A stretch of 61,775 nucleotides of DNA from NCBI GenBank assembly GCA_945868845.1, contig CAMBMS010000016.1:1-61775 (forward strand), in the 5' to 3' direction. Origin of the DNA: Asaia bogorensis (GTDB lineage: Bacteria > Pseudomonadota > Alphaproteobacteria > Acetobacterales > Acetobacteraceae). Below are positions 8,376-16,688 of the stretch, piece by piece. The translations under genes and the position numbers were made by a program. The notes under the pieces were generated by a model that was given only the letters and a program-made list of their open reading frames with translations, did not search any database and was not told where the DNA came from. The stretch's first letter is position 1, and each line of letters opens with the position of its first letter.

Positions 8376-8413
8376 TGAAGCATTCTCCCTGTTGTCATTG
8401 AAGCATTCTCCCT
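8368..8413 (-). repeat. 23-bp perfect tandem duplication at a livF/livK junction
   Basis: Positions 8368-8390 and 8391-8413 are identical. On the minus strand each copy holds a GGGAGA ribosome-binding-like sequence and an ATGACAACA start. The first-read copy lies within the livF reading frame; the second supplies both the livF stop and the start of the binding-protein gene. With a single copy the livF frame would run directly into the binding-protein frame. Confidence 0.9.
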
Positions 8414-9166
8414 GGTGGTATCTGGCTCAGGCATCGAGGGCAGCCCGAGATAGGATCGGCGGACCCGGTCGTCGGCCAGCAAAGTTTCGTAAGACCCGTC
8501 AAGCACGATATGGCCAGTTTCTAGCACATAGCCGTGGTCGGACAGTTCAAGTGCCTCGACCGCCCGCTGCTCGACCAGCAGGATAGTGACGCCATCCTCC
8601 CGATGGATCTGCGAGATACGTTCGAAGATCGTGTCGGAGACGGCTGGGGCAAGACCCATCGACGGTTCGTCCAGCATCAGCAGCCGCGGCGCGCAGGCCA
8701 GACCGCGGCCGATGGCGACCATCTGCTGTTCCCCGCCCGAGAGCGTGCCAGCCATCTGGCTGGCGCGTTCGGCAAGAATCGGGAACAGGGTGTGGATGCG
8801 GTCGATCGTCCGAGCCCAGGCGGCTTGGCCGGATTTGGGATAGGCGCCCATCTCCAGGTTTTCCCGCACGGTCAGGGTCTTGAACACCTGCCGCCCTTCC
8901 GGGACATGAGCGATACCCAGATGGGCCCGTTCCGACGGGGCGCGGGACAGCAGGTCCTGGCCTTGGAAGGCGATCCCTCCGGAGACCAGCGGAACGATGC
9001 CGGAAATCGCCTTGAACAGTGTGGATTTGCCGGCCCCGTTCGGGCCGACCACGGTGACGAACTGGCCCTCGTTAACCGTCAGGTTCACGTCTGTCAGCGC
9101 CCGCAGGCCACCATAGGCGACCGACAGGTTCTTGATGTCGAGCATCACGCGGGGCCCCCCGCTCAT
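8372..9166 (-). CDS. livF: ABC transporter ATP-binding protein (LivF family)
   Basis: ATPase subunit, 264 aa from the ATG at 9166, which overlaps the stop of the upstream livMG gene (ATGA). This start is preferred over more upstream in-frame codons inside livMG. Walker A is GPNGAGKS, the signature is LSGGEQQM, and Walker B is LLMLDEPSMGLAP. VEQRAVEALELSDHGYVLETG is the usual LivF C-terminal region with Gln at the switch position. The last residues after about 250 come from the 23-bp tandem duplication at 8368-8413, so the extreme C-terminus is probably not conserved. Confidence 0.9.
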   Translation of the reverse strand: MSGGPRVMLDIKNLSVAYGGLRALTDVNLTVNEGQFVTVVGPNGAGKSTLFKAISGIVPLVSGGIAFQGQDLLSRAPSERAHLGIAHVPEGRQVFKTLTVRENLEMGAYPKSGQAAWARTIDRIHTLFPILAERASQMAGTLSGGEQQMVAIGRGLACAPRLLMLDEPSMGLAPAVSDTIFERISQIHREDGVTILLVEQRAVEALELSDHGYVLETGHIVLDGSYETLLADDRVRRSYLGLPSMPEPDTTRENASMTTGRMLQ

Positions 9167-10938
9167 GCCGCTTCCGCCTTCTGCCGAGCGAGCCATTTCT
9201 TGCCGAGATAGGCCTCGATGACGGCGTCGTCCTCGAGCACGTCGCGCGGCAGTCCGGTCGCCAGCACGCGGCCGTGATCCAGCACGACGAAGCGGTCGGC
9301 GATGCGCAGCATGGCTTGCATTGTGTGCTCGATAATGCAGATGGTGATACCCTCGTCACGCAAACGCGCCAGAACATCCAGCACGTCGTTGCACTCGTCA
9401 CGGCTCAGTCCGGCCAGGGTCTCGTCCAGCAGCAACAGGCGCGGATTGCCGGCCAGCGCGCGCGCCAGTTCCATCAACCGCAACTGCTTGTTGGTGAGTT
9501 GCCCGGCCGCGATCCCGGCCTGGTCCTGCAGGCCGACCATGTGCAGCGCGCGCACGGTGGAGGCCAGAGCGTCCTGGTCCGACAGTCCGGCGCCATAGGC
9601 TCCGACGATCACGTTGTCGATGGTGGGGGCGCGGGGGAAGCTGCGCACCACCTGGAAGGTGCGGCCGATACCCATGCGGCAGACCTCGAACGTTTTGCGA
9701 CCCAGCATCTGCTGGCCGGCCAGTTCGGCGGAGCCTTCGTCAGCGGACAGCACGCCGTTCAGCAGGTTGAACAAGGTGGTTTTGCCGGCGCCGTTCGGGC
9801 CGATAATGCCCAGGATTTCGCCCTCTCCGACGGTAAAGCTGACCTTGCTGACCGCACGCAGGCCACCGAAGGACCTGGAAATGCCTTGCACTTTCAGCAT
9901 CGGAATTCCGGCGGCGAGCCTGGCGGGCCGGGGCGGCGGCGAAAGATGGCCCAGATCCGGGATCGGCTCGGGGGCCTTCGGCTTGAACCAGCGGTCCCGC
10001 AACGTCCAGAACAGCCCATCCGGCGACCACAGCATGATGGCGATAATTGCCGCCCCATACACGACGCCTTGGATACCTGGCAGTAAACCACCCAGCTCCG
10101 CCTGCAACGTTTCCGACAAGGGCACCAGGATGGCCGCACCGATCACCGGTCCCCAGACCGAGGCAACACCGCCGAACAGCGTCACCACCACCGCCTGCGC
10201 CGAGACGATCAAGCCGAATACCGAGTCCGGCGTGACCACCAACAGCACGCAGGCATAGAAGCCTCCCGCGGCGGCGGCGATGATGCCTGACACGATCAGG
10301 GACCGCATTTTCCAGCCGCGGGCATCGATCCCGGCGGCCTCGGCGGCGAGCTCGTTCTGTCGGATCGCCAGAAGTGCCAGGCCAAAGCGGGAGTTTTCGA
10401 TGATCAGGGACACGATCACGCTGGCGATCAGCAGCACCATGGCGATCAGCGTGTACATGCGCTTGTCGCTGAACTCCATATACATAAACGGACTTTCCCG
10501 CTGCATTGGGAACGACACTTCCTGGTATCCGAGATATTGCATGAAATACAAAATCGCCAACGGGTAGGCGAGCATCGACAGCGCGAAGTAATGCCCGCGC
10601 AACCGGAAGGTCGGGATGCCGATGATCACCGCCGCGACGGCACCCATCACCATGGCGAGCGGGATGCCCAGCCACGGCGTCATCCCGAAATGCACCAGCA
10701 GCAGGGTAACGGTGTACGCTCCGATGCCGAAGAACGAGGCATGGCCGAACGACAACTGCCCGCCATAGCCGGACAGGATGTTCCACGACACGCCGAACGC
10801 CGCCCAGATCGGCACCAGGGTCAGGATCAACTGGTAGTAGCTGTTGGTGACGAAGGCAGAGATGCCCAGATAGATAACCGAGATGATTGCCAAAGCCGTC
10901 AAGTGCTTTTTCAGCCGGGGGCCGGCGCCTTGTCTCAT
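9163..10938 (-). CDS. livMG: Fused ABC permease-ATPase (LivM-LivG)
   Basis: Natural fusion, 591 aa from the ATG at 10938 (preceded by GGGAG). Residues about 1-330 form a LivM permease, with SWNILSGYGGQLSFGHASFFGIGAY near the start, AIRQNELAAEAAGID in the coupling loop, and VTLFGGVASVWGPVIGAA. After a proline-rich linker (PPPRPARLAAG), a LivG ATPase begins at about 347, with Walker A GPNGAGKT at 380-387, a weak signature LTNKQLR near 481, Walker B LLLLDE at 501-506, and switch His in IIEHTM. It takes the place of separate livM and livG genes in this operon. The two-domain architecture is known for part of the family. Confidence 0.92.
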   Translation of the reverse strand: MRQGAGPRLKKHLTALAIISVIYLGISAFVTNSYYQLILTLVPIWAAFGVSWNILSGYGGQLSFGHASFFGIGAYTVTLLLVHFGMTPWLGIPLAMVMGAVAAVIIGIPTFRLRGHYFALSMLAYPLAILYFMQYLGYQEVSFPMQRESPFMYMEFSDKRMYTLIAMVLLIASVIVSLIIENSRFGLALLAIRQNELAAEAAGIDARGWKMRSLIVSGIIAAAAGGFYACVLLVVTPDSVFGLIVSAQAVVVTLFGGVASVWGPVIGAAILVPLSETLQAELGGLLPGIQGVVYGAAIIAIMLWSPDGLFWTLRDRWFKPKAPEPIPDLGHLSPPPRPARLAAGIPMLKVQGISRSFGGLRAVSKVSFTVGEGEILGIIGPNGAGKTTLFNLLNGVLSADEGSAELAGQQMLGRKTFEVCRMGIGRTFQVVRSFPRAPTIDNVIVGAYGAGLSDQDALASTVRALHMVGLQDQAGIAAGQLTNKQLRLMELARALAGNPRLLLLDETLAGLSRDECNDVLDVLARLRDEGITICIIEHTMQAMLRIADRFVVLDHGRVLATGLPRDVLEDDAVIEAYLGKKWLARQKAEAA

Positions 10939-10975
10939 GCCAGGACTCCCAGGGCGAGTGAGGTGAGGGGCCGCA

Positions 10976-11932
10976 TCACGCGCGCTCCGCCGAACGGCCA
11001 AACAGGCCTTGCGGGCGCAGCAGGACGATCATCAGGAAGACGACGAAGATGGCGGCGTTTTGCAACTGTGGCGGCAGGATCAGGGCCGAGAACTGCTGCA
11101 CGAAGCCGACCGTCAGCCCGCCCCAGAAGGCGCCAAGAATACTGCCCATGCCGCCCAGCACCACGCCGGAATACATGATGATGACGTAGTCGAAGCCGAC
11201 AAAGGGGCCGAACGATAAGTAAGACGCCATCAGCCCGCCCGCGACCGCGGTAATGCCGCTGCCCAGGCCGAACGCTACGCGATAAGTGCGATCGACGTTG
11301 ATGCCCATATAGGTGGCCGCGGTAGGATTGTCGGCGGCGGCGCGCAACGATTTGCCCAAACGCGTGTATTCCAGGACCACATACAGCGCGATGGCCACCA
11401 CGACCGCGACGCCGCAGGCGATCAGGCGGGCCTTGTTCAGAAAGATCGTGGCATCGCCGTAGAACGGCCCGATCAGGATCGCGCTGGACGATAGCGGCGT
11501 CTTCACGGTTTCCGGCGTGGAGCCGAACAGGATCAGCCCGCCATTCTGCAGAACCAGCGAAATCCCGAGCGTGATTATCAACTGACCGAAATGGCCCTCG
11601 TCGGCCGAACCGGCGGTGCGCAAGCCGGACACGCGAGATATCAGGAACTTGTGCATTAGCGCGCCGGCGATGAACACGACCGGTGCTGCGAGTAGCGCAC
11701 CGACGAACGGGCCGACATAGGGGCCGAGGAACGCCAGCACACCACCGCCCGTCACCAGATAGAGGCTGGTGAACATGCCGAGCATGAGGAGCTCGCCCTG
11801 GGCGAAGTTGACGATCTTCATGATGCCGAAGATCAGCCCCAGACCAATACACATCAGGCCATAGATGCAGCCAATCGTGATGCCCGCGGTCAACGCGTTC
11901 AGCACCATCTCAATCAAGATTTCGGTGTCCAC
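10976..11932 (-). CDS. livH: ABC transporter permease (LivH family)
   Basis: Inner-membrane permease, 318 aa, first gene of the minus-strand liv operon. It has the classical LivH phrases GCIYGLMCIGLGLIFGIMKIVNFAQGE at the N-terminus, ADNPTAATYMGINVDRTYR in the coupling loop, and YSGVVLGGMGSILGAFWGG near the end. A GTG at 11932 gives the longest plausible start; an ATG eight codons later is an alternative. The next gene, livMG, follows after 37 bases. The region between this start and the deacylase gene (11933-12043) is short and probably not a strong promoter, so the deacylase may be part of the same transcript. Confidence 0.9.
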   Translation of the reverse strand: MDTEILIEMVLNALTAGITIGCIYGLMCIGLGLIFGIMKIVNFAQGELLMLGMFTSLYLVTGGGVLAFLGPYVGPFVGALLAAPVVFIAGALMHKFLISRVSGLRTAGSADEGHFGQLIITLGISLVLQNGGLILFGSTPETVKTPLSSSAILIGPFYGDATIFLNKARLIACGVAVVVAIALYVVLEYTRLGKSLRAAADNPTAATYMGINVDRTYRVAFGLGSGITAVAGGLMASYLSFGPFVGFDYVIIMYSGVVLGGMGSILGAFWGGLTVGFVQQFSALILPPQLQNAAIFVVFLMIVLLRPQGLFGRSAERA

Positions 11933-12043
11933 GTAGCTTCCGTCTGCCTCCCATTCGCCTTCCCACGTTGGGCGGCCTGCGTTACGGGGATCATATGGGG
12001 TTATCGTGGGCGTCTCAAGCGGTTGAGTTCTTGGACGTCCGTG

Positions 12044-13756
12044 TCATCCCCGCACGAGCCGTCCTGGCAATGCACCGGTCGGTTCTCCGTTCCGATACAC
12101 CACCTGGCCGGATACGATGGTCGCATCGAACCCCTCGGTCCGCTGGACCAGTCGCTTCCCGCCGGCAGGAAGGTCGTAGACGATTTCCGGAGAACGCAGG
12201 CGCAGTCGGTCGTAGTCCAGGATGTTGATGTCCGCCTTCATCCCCACACGCAGAACGCCGCGATCTGTCAGTCCGATCGCATTCGCATTGTCGGCGGTCA
12301 GGCGCTTGACGATCCAGGACACCGGGAACAGCGATCCGCGCGTACGGTCGCGCGTCCAATGCGTTAGGGTGTAGCTGGTGGCCGTCGCGTCGCACATGAT
12401 GCCGACATGGGCGCCTCCGTCACCGAGGCCCAGTAACGTGTTCGGGTCGGCGATCATTTCGTGCACAACGTCCAGGTTGCCGGCGGCGTAATTGGTGACC
12501 GGCAGATACAGGATCGCCTTGCCGTCCCGCTCCAACAGCAGGTCGTAGGCGACTTCTTCGGGCGTGCGGCCTTCCCGGGCCGCCTGGGCGGTGACGCTCT
12601 TGTCGGTGGAGGGCTCGTAATCCGGCGGATCGCCCAGCGGGAACATGCGGTCCCAGTTTTCTACCCGGCGGCTGCGGCGGCTTCCCTCGAACGCTTCGGC
12701 CAGGATGCGGGTGCGGAATTCCGGATCGCGCAGGGCCGCCAGCCGTTCCTGAAATGGTAGATGCGCAATCCGCCGATAGCTTGGCCGGCCCATGAACGGG
12801 TTCTGCGACAGTTCCAGACCCAGCAGCACGCTGGTGGGGCGGGATCGGATCTGGCCGGTGATGCGCAGGCCGGACTCGTTGGCGTCTTTGATCTGCGACA
12901 GCAGGTCCCGCCAGCCATCCGGGCGAGTGTCGGATTGCAGCAGGGTGATGGTTACCGGCCGGGTTGAGGCGCCGGCCAGGCGGCGGAACAGTCCGAATTC
13001 CCCGTCCTGATCCTCGAAATCAGAGACGATCTGCATCCAGCCTTTGCCCGCGTCGCGCATGGCGTGGGCGATTTCCGTGAGTTCGGCTTCCTCGGCCCGC
13101 AGGGTGGGGATGTGTTTGCCGTCCAAAGTACGGTGATTGAGCGTGCGAGAGGTGGAAAACCCTAGCGCACCGGCGGCCAGGCCTTCCTTTGTGAGTTCGG
13201 CCATGCGACGGCGGTCGTCCGCGGTTGCTGGTTCTCGGTCGGCGCCGCGCTGGCCCATGACGTAGACGCGGAGCGCGGCGTGCGGGACCTGGGCGGCGAT
13301 GTCGACGTCGTAACGTCGGGCAGCGAGCGCGTTCAGGAAATCCGGAAAACTGTGCCAGTTCCAGGGCAGGCCCTCCGTCAGGACGACTTCGGGGATGTCT
13401 TCGACGCCTTCCATCAGCTTGATCAGCATCTCCCGCTGGCTTTCGTGGCAAGGGGCGAAGCCGACGCCGCAATTGCCCATCAGGGTGGTGGTGACACCGT
13501 TCCACGATGATGGGGAGAGGCGGTCGGACCAGGTGACCTGTGCGTCGTAATGGGTGTGGACGTCGACGAAGCCGGGGGTAACTAGCTTGCCGCGTGCGTC
13601 GATTTCTTCCACGGCCCTGCGGGCTGCCATGGGAATGGAGCCACCGATGGCGGAGATCTTGCCGTCGGTGATGGCCAAGTCAGCCTCATACGGATCCCCG
13701 CCGGTGCCGTCGATGATGGTGCCGCTGCGGATCACCAGGGTCGGGGAGGGGGGCAT
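12044..13756 (-). CDS. N-acyl-D-amino-acid deacylase family amidohydrolase
   Basis: Metal-dependent amidohydrolase, 570 aa from the ATG at 13756. An in-frame TTG at 13813 would add 19 weakly conserved residues. IRSGTIIDGTGG starts the small beta domain. The metal-binding HTH is His67 and His69 in VDVHTHYDAQ. SWNGVTTTLMGNCGVGFAPC is the D-aminoacylase hallmark, with the family Cys in NCG. GDGGAHVG near residue 445 and LPAGGKRL near the end also match. It should release D-amino acids from N-acyl or peptide-like substrates. It lies upstream of the liv operon on the same strand, so release and uptake of an amino acid may be linked. A paralogue is encoded at 41497-43224. Confidence 0.88.
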   Translation of the reverse strand: MPPSPTLVIRSGTIIDGTGGDPYEADLAITDGKISAIGGSIPMAARRAVEEIDARGKLVTPGFVDVHTHYDAQVTWSDRLSPSSWNGVTTTLMGNCGVGFAPCHESQREMLIKLMEGVEDIPEVVLTEGLPWNWHSFPDFLNALAARRYDVDIAAQVPHAALRVYVMGQRGADREPATADDRRRMAELTKEGLAAGALGFSTSRTLNHRTLDGKHIPTLRAEEAELTEIAHAMRDAGKGWMQIVSDFEDQDGEFGLFRRLAGASTRPVTITLLQSDTRPDGWRDLLSQIKDANESGLRITGQIRSRPTSVLLGLELSQNPFMGRPSYRRIAHLPFQERLAALRDPEFRTRILAEAFEGSRRSRRVENWDRMFPLGDPPDYEPSTDKSVTAQAAREGRTPEEVAYDLLLERDGKAILYLPVTNYAAGNLDVVHEMIADPNTLLGLGDGGAHVGIMCDATATSYTLTHWTRDRTRGSLFPVSWIVKRLTADNANAIGLTDRGVLRVGMKADINILDYDRLRLRSPEIVYDLPAGGKRLVQRTEGFDATIVSGQVVYRNGEPTGALPGRLVRG

Positions 13757-13894
13757 GGGCGGTCGCTCCGGGTTTGCGCCAAGGAAGGTATCGACCGGGG
13801 TGGGGGAGGGCAAGGTTTCCGGGATTGTTCGGTGGCAGCGGCACAGACCTTCTGAGCGTCGCTAACCAACCGCCAGCGCCTCGTCCAGACGGCG

Positions 13895-14185
13895 TCAGAA
13901 TCTGACCGACATGATTAGCAATCGGCCATGTACGAACACACTGGCGCCGTACTTGCTTTCATACTGCAAGCGGAAATTCATAATCCGGCCGGTATAAAGC
14001 TGCACGCCTGCGGTGACCCGCCCCGCTGCCTGGTCCATCGGCACGGTGGTCGTGAAGGACCCAGCCCCGGCAGGTGCTCTGATCAGCCGCCCGGTCTGCT
14101 TCCACTGATCGTTGCCCTGGAAGCTCGCATCGGCCACCAGGATTAGAAGCAGGCCCCCGTTTGGCCAAATATCAATTCTGAAAAA
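13895..14185 (-). pseudogene. C-terminal fragment of an autotransporter beta-barrel protein
   Basis: The frame is open from about 14185 to the stop at 13895. It ends in features of autotransporter outer-membrane domains: alternating strands (GRVTAGVQLYTGRIMNF, then RLQYESKYG) and a C-terminal aromatic residue (LLIMSVRF) as required for barrel insertion. The passenger, signal and most of the barrel are missing, and the upstream side is AT-rich non-coding DNA. It is a 3' remnant whose identity rests on the C-terminal strand pattern. Confidence 0.55.
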
Positions 14186-14627
14186 TTATTTTAACGTTTT
14201 GTACTTGAAATTTATTTATCACAATTCGCGACTTTCCTATCTGTAAAATTACAACGAAAAGAAAGATTTTATGAAGACGCCGCTGAATTGTAAGTTACAT
14301 AAAAATTAATTGAGAATTAACTTTTTATTACTAAACCTTTTAAATTAAGGGCAGCAATCTCGCCGCCACCAGAGATACCATCAGTCCTGTTCTCCGCACT
14401 ACTGGCGTGGCATTGGTGGCGATGTCTGGCATCGTGACTGCATTTCATCTGTTTGGGCCTTAAGCCCAAAGTGAACAACCGGTCGTGGGTCATCCCGGCC
14501 ATTCGATTGGCCTGGAAATCTCAGCCAAGCCTAAGCTCTTTACCTGTGAGCGCGCACCCTCGAAAATCCGGTCAAGACCGTTTCTCCTCCAGGGCGAGGA
14601 TAAGCCAGAAGATTATTTCATCGCTCC
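14186..14627. other. Gene-free stretch with AT-rich segment
   Basis: Positions 14186-14345 are strikingly AT-rich compared with everything around them (runs such as AAAATTATTTTAACG and ATTAATTGAGAATTAAC), suggesting foreign or relic promoter DNA. A 7-bp inverted repeat (TTTGGGC-CTTAA-GCCCAAA) lies at 14452-14470 without a T-tract. No protein was recognised between here and the ferredoxin-like gene. Confidence 0.5.
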
Positions 14628-14957
14628 TTACTTTCGGCCGCGGCCCAGCCAGGTAACCGTGACGTCGCCGCGCGGACAGGCGCGGCAGGCTAGGGTTTGG
14701 CCGGCCTTGATCTGCTCCGGCAGCAAGGAGGCATCGCCGCGCGGCAGTAAGGAGACTTTTCCACTATCGAGACGGCAGATGCAGCTGCCGAAATTGCCGC
14801 TGGCGCAGGCATAGGGGAAATCGATGCCGGCCATGAGTGCTGTGTGCAGCACGGTGTCATTGGCTGAGCCGTTGATGGTTTTTTTGACGTTGGCGTTTGC
14901 TGGTTGCGCGGGGATGAGTGCGCGTGCACAGCGGATAAGTGCCCGGAATATGACCAT
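14628..14957 (-). CDS. Ferredoxin-like [2Fe-2S] domain protein lacking one cysteine ligand
   Basis: Small plant-type ferredoxin fold protein, 109 aa. The cluster loop is C51-ASGN-F56-GS-C59-I-C61, and the distal ligand region is LACRAC with C91 and C94. In normal members the loop is CxxxxCxxC, so the second ligand (position 56) is Phe here; TTC could arise from TGC by one base change. C61 is an extra cysteine one residue beyond the third ligand and could be a substitute, but this is speculative. The C-terminal PRGDVTVTWLGRGRK matches ferredoxin-type reductase components. The first 25 residues look non-conserved, so the true start may be later. It may be a decaying gene. The dehalogenase-like gene lies 24 bases upstream on the same strand. 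Confidence 0.65.
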   Translation of the reverse strand: MVIFRALIRCARALIPAQPANANVKKTINGSANDTVLHTALMAGIDFPYACASGNFGSCICRLDSGKVSLLPRGDASLLPEQIKAGQTLACRACPRGDVTVTWLGRGRK

Positions 14958-14981
14958 TCAATCGTATCGCGCGGTACATTT

Positions 14982-15899
14982 TTAATTCGCAGCGCGCTCC
15001 AGCAGTCGCGCAACGATTTCCGGACCTGCGTCCTCTTGGCAGAAATGGCCCGCACGTTCGACGATATCAAAAGTTGCGCCGGGAATCATTCCCGCCCATT
15101 TTTCACCCCATGCTGGCGGAAAAATCGGGTCATCCGCTCCGAAGATCACATGCACCGGCTTCGACCAGCGCTTGAGGGCGTCGAAGGCCTGCGCCTGGCG
15201 CGCAGCGGCACCGGCATCGGGCTCGGCGAAGGGGATGCACCACGGAAACCGTCGGGCTCCGGCTTTTGCTTTGACGCTGCCTTCGTAAGGTGCCTCATAT
15301 GCGCGCTCCAACGCCAGAATATCGTCGACAGGCCGTACACAGGAGCGTCGCACGATCGTCCCGACTGGCAGATCATGGCGCATCCACGCGAGCCAGTGCC
15401 GGTTGGTTGCCGCGTCTCGCCAGGCCCTTATACCGGGTCCGTAGGCATAGCTATCGTGGTGAAGCCAAGTGTTGAGAATGGCCAGGCGCGAGATCCGCTC
15501 GGGCATCGTCACTGCATTGATCAAGCCGATCGGCCCGCCCCAATCCTGCACGAACATCGTGATGTGGCGCAGATCCAGGCGCTCGATAAGCCCGGCCAGT
15601 CGCTCGATATGGCGATCGATGACGTACCAGTTGTCGTCGATCACCTTGTCGCTGCGGCCGAAGCCGATGTGGTCCGGCGCGACGCAGCGGTATCCCGCCG
15701 CCAGCAGGGGCGGGATCATCTTGCGGTAGAGATAGCTCCAGGTAGGCTCGCCGTGCAGCAGCAGCGCGACCGGTGCGTCTTTCGGCCCCTCATCCACGTA
15801 GTGGGTGCGCAGACCATCCCATTCAAGATAGCGGGGCTGGTACGGAAAATCAGTCAGTCCCGCAAAGGCGTGATCGGGCGTGCGGTAGATGGGTACCAT
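14982..15899 (-). CDS. Alpha/beta hydrolase, haloalkane-dehalogenase-like
   Basis: Cytosolic alpha/beta-hydrolase, 305 aa, with the pattern of HLD-I haloalkane dehalogenases. The oxyanion/halide region is HGEPTWSYLYR at 49-59 (Glu51), the nucleophile is Asp119 in VQDWGG with the halide-binding Trp120, the acid is Asp257 in GADDPIFPP, and the base is His285 in AGHFCQED. APDHIGFGRSDK also fits. Such enzymes replace a halogen on an alkyl chain with hydroxyl using water. True dehalogenase activity needs a second halide-binding Trp in the cap domain, which could not be fixed by eye. It stands next to the ferredoxin-like gene on the same strand. Confidence 0.8.
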   Translation of the reverse strand: MVPIYRTPDHAFAGLTDFPYQPRYLEWDGLRTHYVDEGPKDAPVALLLHGEPTWSYLYRKMIPPLLAAGYRCVAPDHIGFGRSDKVIDDNWYVIDRHIERLAGLIERLDLRHITMFVQDWGGPIGLINAVTMPERISRLAILNTWLHHDSYAYGPGIRAWRDAATNRHWLAWMRHDLPVGTIVRRSCVRPVDDILALERAYEAPYEGSVKAKAGARRFPWCIPFAEPDAGAAARQAQAFDALKRWSKPVHVIFGADDPIFPPAWGEKWAGMIPGATFDIVERAGHFCQEDAGPEIVARLLERAAN

Positions 15900-16556
15900 T
15901 TGTAATTGACTCCTGTGAGAAATTTAGGGCGTTAAAGGCACTGCTACACCCGGGCAATTGCGTGGGTGGTGCAGTGTGATGTGTGTCGTGATCGGTCCCG
16001 ACGTAGGGAGCACGCAAGGAACGTCTTCATTGACGACTTACCAGCGATTGCCCAACGCCTATGCCGACACCTTGCTGATCTGCAATAGCGGAGGACTGTC
16101 CGTGAAGTTCGGGCGATCCTGGGCCGCCCAGGCTGCGTGAGGCCCATATGCTTCTCGAAATGTGTCCACAGAATCGAAAAGCAATGGTGATGCGGTGAAG
16201 TTTTATGGGGGCCATGCGATTGTTCAGACCATGGCCGGCTGGCGACGCGACACGCAGGCAGGGGCGGACGCATTTATACGTATTTGGCAATCCCAATGGC
16301 AGCGAGGCTGGGGCCAGGCGGGCGGTATGACGGCCGCAGCGGAGACGTTGACCGTCAGGGCGCCGTTCGCCGTCCGCAAGCGGGATGGGCGGAAACTGGT
16401 TCTGGCCATCCCCGCGTGGGCGGGGGAACCTTTGTAGGAGTCGCTCGGCGGCCCCCGAAGCTGCCCCTGTGAGCCGTCCTTGCGTGGCAGCGAGTCCGAC
16501 ACCCCATCCGCCAATGCCCTATTTGCAGACATTCGCCACTGTCCAGTCCCCTCAAT
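15900..16556. other. Gene-free stretch, degraded DNA
   Basis: No recognisable protein was found on either strand. Short open frames exist but none has a family-like sequence or a clear ribosome-binding site. The stretch contains the second copy of the lone CRISPR-repeat-like 18-mer at 16413-16430, sitting in a perfect CCCCGC...GCGGGG hairpin. Confidence 0.5.
16413..16430 (+). repeat. Lone CRISPR-repeat-like 18-mer, copy 2
   Basis: Identical to 6870-6887. Here the flank completes a hairpin: CCATCCCCGCGTGGGCGGGG from 16406, close to type I-E repeat architecture. Only a single unit is present; no spacer-repeat periodicity and no cas genes were found. Confidence 0.55.
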
Positions 16557-16688
16557 TTAATACACTGTGCAGGCCGGCGCGTCCGGCAGCGGCAAGGGCC
16601 GGACGTCGAGCCACCAGAAGAGCGCGGGACCGAGACTGGTGAGGACGAGAGCGGCGCAGAATTTGAGGAGCCGGTGCCTGCCGATCAC
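16557..16688 (-). CDS. Small single-span membrane protein coupled to Lon-like protease
   Basis: A 43-aa frame starts with GTG at 16688, which overlaps the stop codon of the Lon-like gene (ATGTGA arrangement), so it would be translated by termination-reinitiation. It has a basic N-terminus (IGRHRLLK), one hydrophobic span (FCAALVLTSLGPALFWWL), and a proline-rich tail (DVRPLPLPDAPACTVY). Topology would be N-in with a short periplasmic tail. The family is not recognised. A membrane anchor or adaptor for the protease is inference from overlap and the signal-anchor-like composition. Confidence 0.5.
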   Translation of the reverse strand: MIGRHRLLKFCAALVLTSLGPALFWWLDVRPLPLPDAPACTVY

